Origin: Hypomesus transpacificus
Lineage: Eukaryota; Chordata; Actinopteri; Osmeriformes; Osmeridae
Length of the DNA: 64,000 nucleotides
Reading direction: 5' to 3'
NCBI RefSeq assembly: GCF_021917145.1
Contig: NC_061064.1
Span: 326,785-390,784 of the forward strand
Under the pieces are notes generated by a model. That model did not search any database and was not told where the DNA came from. It saw only the letters and a list, made by a program, of their open reading frames with translations. The position numbers and the translations under genes are program-made. How positions within the stretch are numbered: position 1 is the stretch's first letter; every line of letters starts with the position of its first letter. Positions 10,242-28,299 of the stretch are shown piece by piece.

Positions 10242-13200
10242 ATGTTCAGCTGGTCAAATAAAGATGGCAAGAAAGATCCAGAACTATTTCAAACTGTGTC
10301 CGATGGACTGAGGCGACTCTACAGGAACAAACTATTCCCCCTTGAAGATGCCTACCGCTTCCACGACTTCCATTCACCGGCCTTGGAAGACGCCGACTTT
10401 GACAATAAGCCCATGGTGCTGTTAGTTGGTCAGTATTCGACTGGTAAAACTACATTCATCCGGCATTTAATGGAGCAAGATTTCCCCGGAATGCGAATTG
10501 GGCCCGAACCGACAACCGACTCATTCATAGCCGTTATGCATGGAGAGCAAGACGGGCTAATCCCAGGCAACGCTCTTGTGGTTGACCCCAAGAAACCTTT
10601 CAGAAAACTTAATGCTTTTGGAAATGCTTTTCTAAACAGGTAAATAGTTTCATCATTCAGTCATATTTAGCTAAACCCTTAACATGTTTATTTTATGTTG
10701 GAAATTATCTATAATTCTCACGCTTGATACCGCAAAGAGCTGAGCCCAGTGAAGTCAACAAAATATTAAATTTGAGGCTAGCTAGCTGAAGCTAGCCATT
10801 AAACTAGTAATGCCATTTCTCTCTCCTCAAATAGCTGTTTTACTTTTACTTTCAGAGCGCCCTGCTTTGTAACTTCAGTTCTTAAAGAAGGTTTGCCAAT
10901 GTAACATTTATTTTGGTGTCATGCAAACGTCGCCTTTACTTCTTCCAGTGACTTCTTTTCATTCATTGACTACATAGTCCTGTGTAACAGGGGAGTGGCT
11001 CGACTTGCGCTTTAACTTTCAGCAGATCCCTAGCCCTCTCCCTTGTGTGTCATCTGCGTTGACTTTGCCGCCGCCAACAAATACAAAAGTGAAATAACCA
11101 CACTACTATTTCTAGTTCCTTATTTGTGGTTAACCAAATGTATCTTCAAAGGGCACAGGGCAGGGTATTTCGCAGTGGGATTTCTAGCTCCTTGACAGTC
11201 CTCAGACGTTGTTGTAAATGGGTGTGGCATAGTTTATGCACCTCTGATTACTGAGGGTCATAGGCTAGTAGCGGTACAGACGAAGTCGTTTTCTAATCAT
11301 GATTAAGCCTGTTTCCAAGACACTCAAAACTTGTAAAGAAAGTTGTTGTTATGTTATCTTGGTGTTATTACGCGGTGCCAGATAACAGCACTATAGATGT
11401 AAGTGCAGAAAGACCTCATGTCCCTTGCAACTAAAGATTGAGCAAATTTGAGTGCGTTTCTTTGGCTCTTGGATTCAATTAATCATTACTTGAAGCAGCT
11501 CACAGCTCCACTACCTCTCAAACAACTGTGGGGCTAACAGACTGCAGAATATATAAAAGGTCACCCAGCAAATATATAGCCTATTAACCTTGAAAGAGGT
11601 TTCTGGATGTATGGTCGTAAAAATATATATTTTCAAATATTTAGCATGCATCAGCACAGAGTGAGTGAACGGTTTATTTCCCTGCACTTTGAGCTTATTA
11701 AGCGGTGATAACCAGTGTGCTTTTTGCGTAGGCCATTGGTCACTGCATCCTGTTTTACCCACTTGACTACATTGTGAATGCTTTGGGTTGCTGTGATACA
11801 CTATTCTAATGCAGCAGTAGGCTTTGAGAATCAGCCAATTCTGAGAAATGGTCTGGATTCACATGTGTTACTGTGGTCTTGGAAGTGATGATGTCTAGAC
11901 AGGTGAAAAAGCAAAACAGGAATGTGGTGTTTGTGACAAGTTGTGACTTGTGTGACTGTCATCACATGACAGTTTTGTGCTTCAGTTTGAGTTCTCCTTG
12001 GTGACTCAAGCTAACACTAGTCTGCCTTTCTTAGGCTGATTCTGACAGTCATATGAGGAATGGGGCCCACTGTACTAAAAGGTCTCCCAGGCATGATAGG
12101 GTGGATTGGGTAGAGGTAGGGGTGATAGGAAGGCCATGAGGCTTAGTAATGACCACCTGACAGTCACGCTTGGTTGTCGAGTCACTAGAGTTTTCGACAG
12201 TGTCAAAAGAAAGGCACCTGTCTTCATGGTTCTCTGTGTGTGTGTGGTGCGGCCTCTACAGTAGAGTCTAGACCTGCGAACAAGGCCACTGACAGACTGT
12301 AAATCAATAGTAGACCTGTGACGTTTATAGAGGGTGAGCCAGTAGCTGAAAAGCCTGAGTCAGGTCTTCATTTCTACCTTGGCAGGAGCAACTAGGAAAC
12401 TGACTTTGCTCTTTTTCCTCCTCCTCCACGGGACAAAAACAAGAGCTAGGAATGGCTCTTCCACCCTCTATCATTCCTGACCTATTACCGTTGTTCCTAG
12501 GCTATCTTTCACAGCCCTCCCTGTGTTCTACCTGTCACTAACCCCCTCCCTCACATTAGCAGTCCAGTCAGGGTGTGGGCTAGGCCTTGGTGCCTCTCTG
12601 GGCTGTCTCTGTGAGACTGAGCAGCTGTGCTATGCACTAACTAAAAGATGCAGAACACATGTCAGTTGGCAAACACACCAGCGAGGGAAACGCCAGGAAT
12701 TCAGGATGAGAGTAAATGTGCTTTAAAGGGGGGAGGGGGGGGGGGGGGGGGGGGGGGGAGTGGAGGAGGGGGGGCGAGTGGAGGAGGGGGGGCTTGAAAG
12801 AAGAGGCAGGGGAAAAACTGAGGGAATCACCCATGGTGTAGATTGTGGGAGCTTCCCACTGCTCTGCTGAGGGCTGATACTGAGGACTGAGGATAACGTT
12901 CTGTGTGTGACGGCAGCTGGTAAACATGCAGTAGAATTGTGGAATGAGTGGGTGGGGGGGGGTCATGAATAATGCTGTAGGATCAGATGGTGGAAAGAGT
13001 GAGGTAAGGGCTGACAGATAAGAACACTGCCAAAAATGAGAGAATATCTGCGCTTCACTCATTATTTTGCCATTACTTCAGCCTAAAGTTATTTATTTAG
13101 TTTGAGGATGCAGGAGTAGTGAGGTCTTGTATAGTGGAGTATATAAACTCCTCAAAAAAAGCAACAGAAGAATATTGCAGGGGATTTTGGCAAAGAAAAT

Positions 13201-16200
13201 TGGGCCGCTACCCACCTGGTTAGCTGTGTTGCTCACTCCACGAATGCACGATCCATACAAGTTGTACCTCGTTGTAAAGGTGACGAATCAGGCTTTCCAA
13301 CGATATAAAATACAATACCAATTGGTATTATTGGAGGGGATGAATAATGGACCGAAATAACGTTTCCGAACTTTTTTGAGGAGTTTATAAGCAGTTTTAG
13401 TTTGTATGGTTGATTGATGTGTGTGTAATTTTTAATATTAGTTAGTTTAGTGGTTTATTTGAGATTGTGTTGGTTTTGCTCTGTGTCTGGTTAAATGGAC
13501 TACAGTTCCTTGGCACTTACCACTGAAATACAATTATAACCATGCACTTCTGGCTCTTGACTGTCTTCTGGCCTGACTATACGCTCTGTTTGTAGGTCAC
13601 TTTAGATAAAAGCATCTGCTAAATGAATAAAATGTTAAATATAAGCAATGGTGTTCCAGCGAGAGGGAGAAGGTCTACTGCTCTGACATGGATGGAAGCA
13701 CATCTCCCTCCAGCTCACTGTTTTTAAATGGAGGAATCCTGTGTTCAGGCGTCACCTTCTGTCTTGGGTGTTTTTGGTAGCTGGCCAGCTTGTAGCTTAG
13801 AAGTGGGTTTGTTTAGGCAAAAAAACTCTTGATTCAAGGGGTTTATGGCAAACAAAGTGGATGGGGAAGTCTGAATTGAGTGTTGGATTGAGTGCGTGTA
13901 GGGTGGTCTGTGGCTCAATTGGAGGGTCTCCAGAAACAATAAAGACAGAGCTATTTTTAGAAGAGACAGCACCTCTCATCTATTGTCTCAAGACCTCATG
14001 TGAGGATGTAGGTTCACTTCAAAGACAAACTGCTACGAACAGATGTCAATTTTGTCAACGATCAAAACATGTTGTGTTCATCAGAGTCCAAGGCCTTTGG
14101 CAGTTGTTTAATCTTTCTAAATAATCTTTCATCGCTGATTGAAATGTATTGGACCAAGAAAAACGTGTTCATACTCTTTGGGCTGTTGCACTAGTAAACA
14201 CAAAGTATACCGTCTCAGTATGTTTATGTAGTGAAGAGGGAACAGGTCGGTCGTGAGTGAATGTATTAATCCCCTTTTTAAGGTTTTAGTGAACGTATAG
14301 GACAAATGGAGAATGTATTTAGTGAGTCGACGATGTATGTGTGTATGGTTAATGCAAGGTGATCCCAAAGAAGAATTTCCATCCTGTATGGACAATAAAG
14401 TTGTACTTGATTGTATGGTTTGTTGATGTTGAGCTTTGTGTTCCTTTGGCAGGTTCGTGTGTGCCCAGATGCCCAATCCAGTCCTGGAGAGCATCAGTAT
14501 CATCGACACGCCAGGAATCCTGTCTGGAGAGAAGCAAAGAATCAGCAGAGGTGCGTGTTTGAAAAGGGGATTTCAAACTGTAAATAAATAAAACATTTGT
14601 ATTAATTTAGAAGACACTTTACACCAAAGCAAGGTGCAGGGGGTTGGGGGGGGGGGGGGGGGGTAGTACCTGAGACCTTTTGATCTCTAGGTAAATCTCC
14701 TCAGCCAAACGGTGTGTGTGGGGAGATCAGGGTTCTACCACTGTCAAGGTGAATGAATGAAAGTGTTTGAGAATGTACGTGTTTTTTGCACAACATGTAA
14801 GACCACACCTTCCAAGAGTGCTATCACTGAATCTCTTCCTGACTTACTTCCCATTTTCCCAGGTCCTTTGTTTTAGGATTATAATTTTTTTTACTTTGCC
14901 TTAGTGTATGCTTTTAGAGGCTAGTGTTTCCAGTCATGCAAGGGACATCTAGTCATATGGTGTCTCTGAGAATGTCGACAATGCTTCAGACACACCCAGA
15001 GTGAAGCCGTAGAAATGCATTGAATTTGTTTCATTACCATGGCATTACAACGCACATATTTTAAGCCGTCCTGTTTACATTACTGCATAACAATATCCCC
15101 CTCAGAATCATCTGTACCAGAAGACCACCACTTAACAACACGGGCCTGGCCCAACCCTTAAGTTAGGACGTTTTTTTGTACATGATGTTTTCTTTTGAGG
15201 TGATCGGTGTCAAGATGCAGTACCTTCCTGTCGTGTGGGTGTGTGTGTGTGTGCGTGTCAAACCTCGGAACCTTTGTATCCTTTCGCCCCTGGCTGGTGG
15301 GATGGCTGTGAGCGCCCTCTCTGAGATGGATGACCTGAGAGAGGAAGAGCAGCAGGGGCCAGGAAACAGTCACCCCACCAGGGATGGGGGGCAGGGGGGA
15401 GGACAGGGATGAGGGGCTGGGGGGCAGGGGGGCTGGATGTCAGATGTTGGCTCCTGTAACGGATAGCCGGCAGGGTGGTTCAGACAGGAAGTGACGGTGA
15501 CTGACGTGGTCGAGTGGTGTCTTTATCAGGTGACTGACTGCTCCAGTTTTGGAGGGTGTTTATTTGTAGTCAGATCTACAGAAATACCTGTTCTTACCTC
15601 AGGGTGAGTTCACTTTGAATTCAAATGTTCTTCCAAATATGCCTTTGGCTTTCGGAAGTCTTTAGAACAGGATATGTTAAGTGGGCGTCAGCGATCAAAG
15701 TTAGAAATGCCTAGAGAATCACTTTGACCTTTAACCCTGTCTGAGTATGATGCTAAGACGTGTGGGTGTTGTGTACAGTTAGTGCCTGCTATCACTAGAG
15801 ATGGCTGTGTTTTTGCACCGTAAGTTGTTTTTGCACCGTAAGTTGAACAGATCGTCAGCAAAGACTGTTGCCCTCTGGAGAGGTCAGGGAAGAGTAGGGA
15901 AGCAGAAGGAGGCCCTGGGTAGGGGCCAAGCATCCATCTTCAGCCCTGTGCAACCTTGACACGACCACGCAACTCCTCACCCTGGTGCGAGTATTTCCTC
16001 CACGTTCCTTCCAGAGCAGGGCAGCGGACACACCTGTTGATAGGTGAGGTGTGAGGAGACTGCTGCGATTGGCTCAGGGTCACCTCAGGGTGAACATACC
16101 TGAGGGGGAGATCAAGCAAAACACTTCCTTATCTGCTGTATGATATCATACAGGCTTTTTCTCTCGGGTATCTCCACGTAGCTCAACGGCATAGTTCAGT

Positions 16201-18038
16201 GGTAGAGCGTCTGACTGCAGATCAAGAGGTCGCAGGTTCAAATCCCACTCTGTTTGTCTTCCAAGCCATTGTCTAAATCAGTAGACATCTGTTGTTGTCG
16301 CCCCATCATTTGAAAATCACTGTTCAAGGCATAGGCTTTGGAGCAAAATTCTGGTGACTGAGAGAGAGGGGGGTTGTGGTGAGTGTTGAAAGACAGACAA
16401 GGCCTCCTGGTGAGAGAGAGGCAGATGGTCGTCCTTGAACCACGACCTTGGTAGCAGCCCGTCGATGTGTCTGTTGACTAGAGCTCCTCAGATGTTTGCT
16501 TCAGCCCCGGAGGCTGGAGAGATCGAAGATCTTTTAAAAACTCAAGAGGAAGTCTCTGTGTGTGAACCTGTACTTCTCTCAAGTGTTTACCAAGCACTTT
16601 AGTTGGTGGGTGTGGATGAGGCTATTATTGGACGTGACAACTGGTCTTTTGTGCACTTACCGAGGAGAATATTGAATTCTCTCAGGCTGATGTTCGCTTT
16701 CTCAGCCAGGAGGTGAATGTACACCTTCTTTCACCTTCTCCAGTGACTGGGATGCTGGACATGCCTAGACCTGGATACATGGATCAGATTAGTACAGTTA
16801 GTGGCAGAGCTGACAGCTGTGTTCTGATTGGTGGCCAGCAGATTTCATGTTGAAGGCAGGGCCTGACTCAGAAGACAATGCCCTGCTGTTGAAGTAGTTA
16901 AACAGTGTTGGAAAATGTGAGTTGGGCTTCGTAGTTTTCTCGAGCTTGTCTCCCTATAGCTCACATGCTTTGCACGTATGCACACACACACACACAGGAA
17001 AGCCACACCAGGGTCAGTGAAGGGTCAATGCAGTGCACTTCTCCATTGTCCTGTGGCAGAGGAATGGAACATACCAATGGATGGCTGTCAGTCTTTCCCC
17101 TCACCATCAGCTGAACCCGTCTTCTCCCCCCCTCCATGCACACCTCTATACACATGGATGCATCCATCGAGGGGCTCAGGGAACAGCATGTGTGTCGTTT
17201 GCGACAGATCCTCCTGATTCAATTGTGACTGGACTGTGTTTGAGTGTCCTGGCACAGACCTGGCAAAGATGGTTAATAATCTCCCCAAGTCTCCTGACTG
17301 TGTCTGTCCAATCCCCTCAACTCACTGACTGCTTAGCCTGGTTACAGCTCTGTTAATCATAATACCAACCCCTGGTAAAGAATGGAAAATAATATTCAGC
17401 CATCTGACGACAGCCTTGGTCATGCTTGTCCTTCTTCCTAGTCCTAGAGTTCATCACAACTTGAGAAATGTTGTATGATGTCATGACAGAGCCCATGTCC
17501 TAGACACACAAAGGGGGAGGTACTGCACTTCTTGTTTGAAAAGCTGTGAAGTTTGGGTTCAGAAGTGTTCTGCAGTGTCTCAGGCAGTGCCAGGTAACTT
17601 CACCTGTAAGAAAGGCCGTCTCTGTCCGTCTCCTGTCACTCCAGCGGAACCGACCTGGTCCACTTGGAGAGGGAGCGTTTATTATTTACTGTATACAAGC
17701 TCAAGGTCCTTAGTGACTGTAGGCTTTCACCAGGGTGTCAGGTTTCAGTGTCTCACTCAGACAATTCCTGGAAAATTACAAACTAATGAAGAGGCTTCTG
17801 TGTCTGATTTCAAGTTGGATGAGCTGAGGGTGCAATATGTGACCACTGAAATACTTTTGGAACGCTGCACTTCTGATCCTTGATCTGCTGTACTTCTTAT
17901 AGAAAGGATTTGTATGTGGCATGGAGTAAAAAAAAATGGCTGCTAAATGAATAAAATGTAAAAACGCATCTCCGCCTTTATCTCAGTGTTATACGTGCTT
18001 CTGTGTGTGTATGAGGGAGAATAAGGAAGACTGGGGGT

Positions 18039-18073
<35 letters not shown>

Positions 18074-19855
18074 CGGCTCGAGGTCTTAACTGCCAGTGCC
18101 TGGGAGGGCTGAATGAATGAATGTCAATTCAACCTTCGCTTCAGTTTGTGTGTTCATGTCGTACAAGTGTTTGTTTAATGTAGCGCTGTGACTGCTCATG
18201 TCATGGAGGGTCCGACTGGTAAAGACTGGCAGGTTGCCTCACTGCTCTAGACAAACACATACGTAATGTAAGGATCCAAACCAAGCTGTGGATCTGTCTG
18301 CTAACCGACAAACTATGTCACCTTATCACTGTATCAACACTGCAGTGGCACCGTCACAACCTCTATACCTCCTGCTGACTTGTATTTGTTTGAATAAAAT
18401 GAGGCCAGCCCAGGTTCTGACCTATGGCTGCAATGTCAGGAAGGAGATCGCGTAGTGGAAGAGGAGGATGTTGGGGGGGGGGGGCTCGTTGATGGACTCT
18501 CTGGGCTCATGGAGGTGCCTGGGTTTACTGCGCTGGTGTTTTGACTTCATACATTCGAACAGTTAATACCTAACCCCAGCTGATGGAATGTGCAGACAAG
18601 GCTGCCGGTCATGGTATGGGCTGGGGGTAGAGGGACTGTGTTTGTAGTAAACTGGGCCTGATGTGGACACAGAGCAGCCGTCGGCCGGGACAGCTGAGCA
18701 GGTCTATTTCTGAGCCTTCCGCTAGCTGGTTTCAGATTTCTAATCTGTGCTTTCGTACAGGTTTAAAAAGCTGTGTCACTTACTGGCTGGCGTTCTGCAA
18801 GACGTGGCTCTGAGTCTGGTGCTTTCTCACGTCACAGTGAAACGGAGACTGAGGAGGCCTACCACACATCATCCTGTTTAATAACTTTATTCTCAACGAG
18901 GACTGTCATGTTGTCAGTGGAACATGATATCTGTGTGAATTCAGTGTGCGGAGTATAGTTCCTCACGGGGAATGTAGAGGGGGGAAATGTGTTTGGAAAG
19001 AACACAGGGTTAGCTGAGCCGCTGGAAAAACACGGTACAAAACACTCTCCCCTTTTCACCTCTGCCTCTGCTCCGTGTGTGTGTGTGTGTGTGTGTGCGT
19101 GTGCCTGGCTCTCTGCTTCATCAGGTCACTGGCTCAGCCGTGTTGTGTAAGCGGGGGGTCGTTTTGAGGCGTGACAACGATTACACAATATATCGAAAAA
19201 GAGGGGATTGGTTTGCCGTGCCGTTTCATCTCTCCTAGATTGGATAAGGCTGTGTTCTTTTACGAGTGCTTCCTCTGAACGCACTGGCTGATAAGAGGAT
19301 CTGGTGCGGCAGGACTTTGCCAGGTCACGCCTCCGCTGGATCGGTCCAGAGATCACGCTTCCTGCTGACGTTGACAAAACACCACACAGACCCAGGACAA
19401 AACCTTCCTGTCTTTCATTAGGAGACGGCCTCTCCCGTCTAGGACAGACCAGGATCACTAATGCAACCCAGAGTTGGACTGAGAACATCCATCTCTCTAG
19501 CTGGCTTCATGTTAGAGATTATCTCAATGATTTATTAAGGATCAATCACGAGGCGGATAGGAAAAGGCGAGTTATCATACGCACACAGACGTTATCATTA
19601 GGTAGACAGTGTTCAGTTGGGAGTCATTAACAGTTGCTGTTGTCATTTAAATAACTCTTCAAGAATGTCTGCTTTGTCTCGCCATTATTGTTTAACGGAT
19701 TGCTGAGTCAATAAAGGTTCCCTCTGCTCCTGGTCCCACTGTAGTTCTTCAGCTCATTTGAAAATAATTGGATGTTGATATTACAGTCCCCCCCCCCCCC
19801 CCCCCTCACCCCAAAGGGAATAAACTGAACTTCTGCGATTGTCTGGCCACTGTCT

Positions 19856-19895
<40 letters not shown>

Positions 19896-22186
19896 TATTG
19901 GTGTCACAGAGTCAGAAACACTCAGCACAGAATTAAAAAGATAAATTGCTGCTGGAAACAGTGGCGAGGGAAGAGGTCTCTGAGTGAGCCGAGTGTCTCC
20001 GCTTCACGATTTATGCGCCCGAGGCTCTTTCCTGTTTGTCATTCCGGAGGGGGATGCGTGTCGAGAGGGCTGAACAGACCAGCCCTGGACAGGCCAGAGA
20101 AAGGGCTGCGCTCAGAACACCACAGTTCCAGGTCACCGTTTGGAAAACACAATATACATTGATTTCCTTTTAATGGATGGTAAATGCAGTTGTTTTGGCC
20201 AGTGTCTCGATGATGAAATGCTCTTTTAATGTTAAACCTGAAAAGAAGTGGGGGTGTATTCACTGCCCTGCTCTGAGCCCGATGTGTGTTCTCTGCAGCC
20301 AGGGTCGTGTCACTGTCACACTCGGGGGAGAGAGGAGATGACAGATGAGGCTCTCTCTATTTAGTTTGAAGTTTTCCTGGCACAGGAAACACAGGCTTTG
20401 TTTTTCTCATTGTGAAATGTACCTTTGGGTAGACCTGTAGGTGTGTGTGAGTCGGTGGTGGGTGGTGGACAATGGAGACAGGATGGGAGGTGGGGGGGGG
20501 CACGCTGCTGCCATCTGAGTTGACGTATCTGCTCTTACAGAGAGAAAAAACCCACCTGACCAAAAGAAATGACTGGATATATGTATGATATCAAATTGCC
20601 ATCCACTCTTGTAAAAGTCCTTGAGTTGACCATGCCCTTCCTCCTGTGCCTGGCAGGTTATGACTTTGCGGCGGTGCTGGAGTGGTTCGCCGAGCGCGTG
20701 GACCGCATCATCCTGCTCTTTGACGCCCACAAGCTGGACATCTCCGACGAGTTCTCGGAGGTGATCCGCGCCCTGAAAAACCACGAGGACAAAATGCGCG
20801 TTGTCCTCAACAAGGCGGACCAGATCGGCACGCAGCAGCTCATGAGGGTGTACGGCGCCCTCATGTGGTCGCTGGGCAAAATCGTCAACACCCCAGAGGT
20901 GATCCGGGTGTACATCGGCTCCTTCTGGGCCCAGCCCCTCCTGGTGGCTGACAACAGGAAGCTGTTTGAGGCAGAGGAGCAGGATCTGTTCAGGGACATC
21001 CAGGGGCTTCCTCGCAACGCTGCTCTGAGAAAACTCAACGACCTCATCAAGCGGGCCCGTCTTGCCAAGGTGAGGTGGAGGGCACTGGCCTTTTAGCACA
21101 GGAATGTCCTGCCTGTCTACAATTGCGGGTATATCTGTCACTTCGTTCACTTTAAAGAAGCCAAAGATGAATTTAAATATGGAATAGAACTGTAACAGAA
21201 ACGTAATATGTATTCAGTGTGGCAACTAGAACATGTATTTAATAATTGATGTATTTCATCATTTCTCCTCGTCTTCCTCCAGGTCCATGCCTACATCATC
21301 AGCTCTCTGAAGAAGGAAATGCCCAACATGTTTGGAAAGGACAACAAGAAGAAGGAGCTAATCGCCAACCTGGGAGAAATCTACCTGAAGATTGAGAAGG
21401 AGCATCAGATTTCACCTGGAGACTTCCCCAAACTGGCTAAGATGCAGGTACGATACAACCACTTCCATCTTGTTTTTTCGACTTGATACTGTTAGAACGA
21501 TGCACTTCTGATCCTTGATCTTCTGCTGTACTTTCTCCACGCACTATTTGTATGTTGCTTTGGATAAAAGCGTCTGCTAAATGAAGAAGACGTAAACAAA
21601 GCCTGTCCCTGATCCATCTATAACTTCATGGCCCTGATCCCTGTCTCTTCACCCTTGTCAACAGGAGATCTTGGCAGGCCAGGACTTCAGTAAGTTCCAG
21701 GTCATGAAGCCCAAGCTGCTGGAGTCCGTAGAGGACATGCTGGCCAACGACATTGCAAAGCTCATGACTTTGGTCCGCCAGGAGGAAGCTGCCATGCCCA
21801 GCCAGTCCGTCCAGGGAGGTGCCTTCGAGGGCACCATGAACGGACCCTTCGGCCATGGCTACGGCGAGGGCGCGGGCGAGGGCATCGACGAGCTGGAGTG
21901 GGTGGTGGCCAGGGATAAACCCACCTACGATGAGATCTTCTACACCCTCTCTCCGGTCAACGGCAAGGTGTCTGGAGCCATGGCCAAAAAAGAGATGGTG
22001 AAGTCCAAACTGCCCAACACTGTTTTGGGGAAGATCTGGAAGCTGGCCGACGTGGATAAGGACGGTTTCTTGGATGACGATGAGTTCGCCCTGGCAAACC
22101 ACCTGATCAAGGTGAAGCTCGAGGGACACGAGCTGCCGACTGACCTCCCAGAACACCTTGTGCCTCCCTCCAAAAGGGGATTGTAG
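10242..22186 (+). CDS. ehd1: EH domain-containing protein 1 (endosomal dynamin-like ATPase)
   Basis: Spliced CDS: 10242-10639, 14453-14550, 20657-21069, 21283-21447, 21665-22186; phases are continuous, giving 531 aa (human EHD1 534). The start is the ATG of MFSWSNKDG, as in human EHD1; frame codons further 5' lack an ATG. The dynamin-type G domain shows P-loop GQYSTGKT (residues 63-70), DTPG (151-154) and NKAD (217-220). Helical segments follow, then a C-terminal EH domain with the EF-hand loop [12 protein letters not shown]. In vertebrates EHD1 oligomerises on tubular recycling endosomes, binds NPF proteins such as rabenosyn-5 and MICAL-L1, and drives scission; it also acts in ciliogenesis. 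Introns 1 (3.8 kb) and 2 (6.1 kb) hold most of the length and are rich in repeats. Near-full identity of the EH domain to EHD1 argues against EHD2/3/4. Confidence 0.96.
12735..12758. repeat. Poly-G tract (G24)
   Basis: Uninterrupted 24 G in ehd1 intron 1, followed by further G-rich sequence to about 12792. Capable of G-quadruplex formation on the coding strand. Confidence 0.9.
13142..13389. mobile_element. Short MITE with 18-19 bp terminal inverted repeats
   Basis: The left end TATAAACTCCTCAAAAAAAG and the right end CTTTTTTGAGGAGTTTATA are inverted copies differing only by one A in the run. Ends and length (248 bp) fit a Tc1/mariner-type MITE at a TA site. It contains a 77-codon open frame with no transposase motif. 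It lies in ehd1 intron 1. Confidence 0.85.
13494..13640 (+). repeat. Dispersed repeat family B, copy 1
   Basis: Shares the blocks 'ttccttgg', 'actgaaata', 'atgcacttctg' and the 3' end 'ataaaagcatctgctaaatg' plus aataaaatg with copies at 17840, 21485, 24800 and 44472. Lies in ehd1 intron 1, sense orientation. Confidence 0.75.
14646..14663. repeat. Poly-G tract (G18)
   Basis: Eighteen G in a row about 95 bases into ehd1 intron 2. Confidence 0.9.
16183..16256 (+). pseudogene. tRNA-Cys(GCA)-like pseudogene or SINE head
   Basis: The segment from 'catagttcagtggtagagcg' through 'ctgactgcagatcaagaggt' to 'ggttcaaatcc' keeps the tRNA-Cys A-box, a GCA anticodon and the B-box. The acceptor ends do not pair and the T-stem has mismatches, so it is unlikely to be a working tRNA gene. 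It lies in ehd1 intron 2, sense. Confidence 0.7.
17840..17958 (+). repeat. Dispersed repeat family B, copy 2
   Basis: Contains 'actgaaatacttttggaac', 'gcacttctgatccttgatct' and the tail 'ggctgctaaatgaataaaat'. Lies in ehd1 intron 2, sense. Confidence 0.75.
19788..19895. repeat. Two poly-C tracts (C18 and C37)
   Basis: C runs at 19788-19805 and 19859-19895 in ehd1 intron 2. The 37-base run is the longest homopolymer in the window; its exact length is doubtful in any assembly. Confidence 0.9.
21485..21596 (+). repeat. Dispersed repeat family B, copy 3
   Basis: 'tgcacttctgatccttgatc' followed by 'gctttggataaaagcgtctg' and ctaaatgaa. It fills most of the short ehd1 intron 4, ending about 70 bases before the last exon. 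Confidence 0.8.
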
Positions 22187-22891
22187 ATGGGGACCGTGTC
22201 TCAGATGGAAGTATAAATGGGAGGGATCTAGATGGGGCGATAATGGGAAGGGCCAGGGTTAGGGGGGAAGGATGGGAGGAGTTAAAAGGGACTATGAAAT
22301 TAAACAGGCGACAGATGTTGTTTTGTAAAGGGTAGGTTGTGAAAGCTGTGCAGCATGAAGTTATGGGGTTGAGAGGTAAAGGAATAGATTAGAGATTAAC
22401 TATATGACCATTAGCGTAGTAGTCCATTTACAGATGCAAATGGTAGAGAATAATACGCATTTACTCATTAATTACTGAAAAACCTGATCCTCATGGCTAT
22501 ATTCCTAATTTTGTTTAACATTAGGCCATCAACACTCACTTTAAATCAATCATTAGATATTTAATATTACACATTTCTGACATTAATTTAGTCAACAGGA
22601 TCCTGGCCAGTTACAACTATAGATGGAAGGATTTTCCTATGGCACAGTCATATTACTCCAATAGAGGTGACTATTGAAAAGGATGGGGCGTTTATTTTGC
22701 ATTTATGGTGGGGATATGTTATTTAATCAGTTTTAGTTTCAAAAAGAAGTCACAACTTGGGTCTGGATGATTGTCACCAACCAAAACCGTGAACACTGGC
22801 TCTTTTGAATGAAAACAAGACACTCAAGCGCAAGGCCATACACCCTTCTGTTGTGTTCTGTTGTGGTTCCCAACATGGCACTACTTTTCAC

Positions 22892-23033
22892 AATAAAGGT
22901 AGATTATCCTACAGAGAGAACCATTGTTGACACCTTGAATGATACTGTGACATAGGCGGGGGATGGCATGAAATTATTTTAGACTTTAGTACCTTTCTGA
23001 CTTACCTAACCTCAGATGCTTTGTTTTAATAAA
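22892..23033 (+). terminator. ehd1 candidate poly(A) signals
   Basis: AATAAA at 22892-22897 and at 23028-23033, 0.7 and 0.85 kb after the ehd1 stop codon. The 22187-22891 stretch is best read as ehd1 3' UTR. Confidence 0.6.
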
Positions 23034-23641
23034 CTTTTGCCTGAAGTTGCCTTCTGAAGCTATTGATATGTTATAATGCCACTATAACATTTCTGTAGTG
23101 TATTGCTTTCTCAAGCTGTAATATCCTAGGCATAGGGGGAGAGTTGCAGGCAATGGAATAAAATGACATTTTGAAGAGAAGTTCTGTACCCTCCAAATAC
23201 CACTTCAGTGTTCATGGGTCGCATGACTCTCATTGTATGAACACCATTAACATCTTTGGTCAGCCTTAATACCAAAATTGTTGGAGTACTGTTTGTAGGT
23301 TTGCCTCAACTACTTTACAGTTCTCTCAAATGTTCATATGTACATTGTTTTTGGTCTATTTTGAAATAAAAGTGTATTATAATGTGCGTCAGATGTTGTA
23401 CATTTATTCTGTGTCGTGTCAAATAAATAGTGTGTATTTCATATATTTTCTTTTACGTAAATTTAAGATGGACTGCAACTGTTTCCATACATGTTTGCAG
23501 TATTTTCGTGCTGTCAATGACATCACTAACTATCCATTTTTCAATCTGATCTGGGGTCCGTTGTTGCTAGGCTACTTCCTCTGCGAAACCGCGCGAGTTG
23601 ATCTTCCGGTAGGCCACACGGAGGAAAGAAAGGCAGGCAGC

Positions 23642-28299
<4,658 letters not shown>

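Noticed and set aside
16183-16256. Functional tRNA-Cys gene
   Set aside because: The anticodon and boxes are present but the acceptor stem does not pair and the T-stem has mismatches.
20407-21150. 247-codon minus-strand frame
   Set aside because: Antisense shadow of ehd1 exon 3, whose GC-rich codons leave the other strand open; no protein similarity recognised. The frame at 21626-22156 is the same effect for exon 5.
23330-23641. In-frame extension upstream of the adss2 start codon
   Set aside because: AT-rich, Phe/Tyr/Ile-rich translation unlike the enzyme; the ATG at 23642 has good context and gives a normal-length protein.
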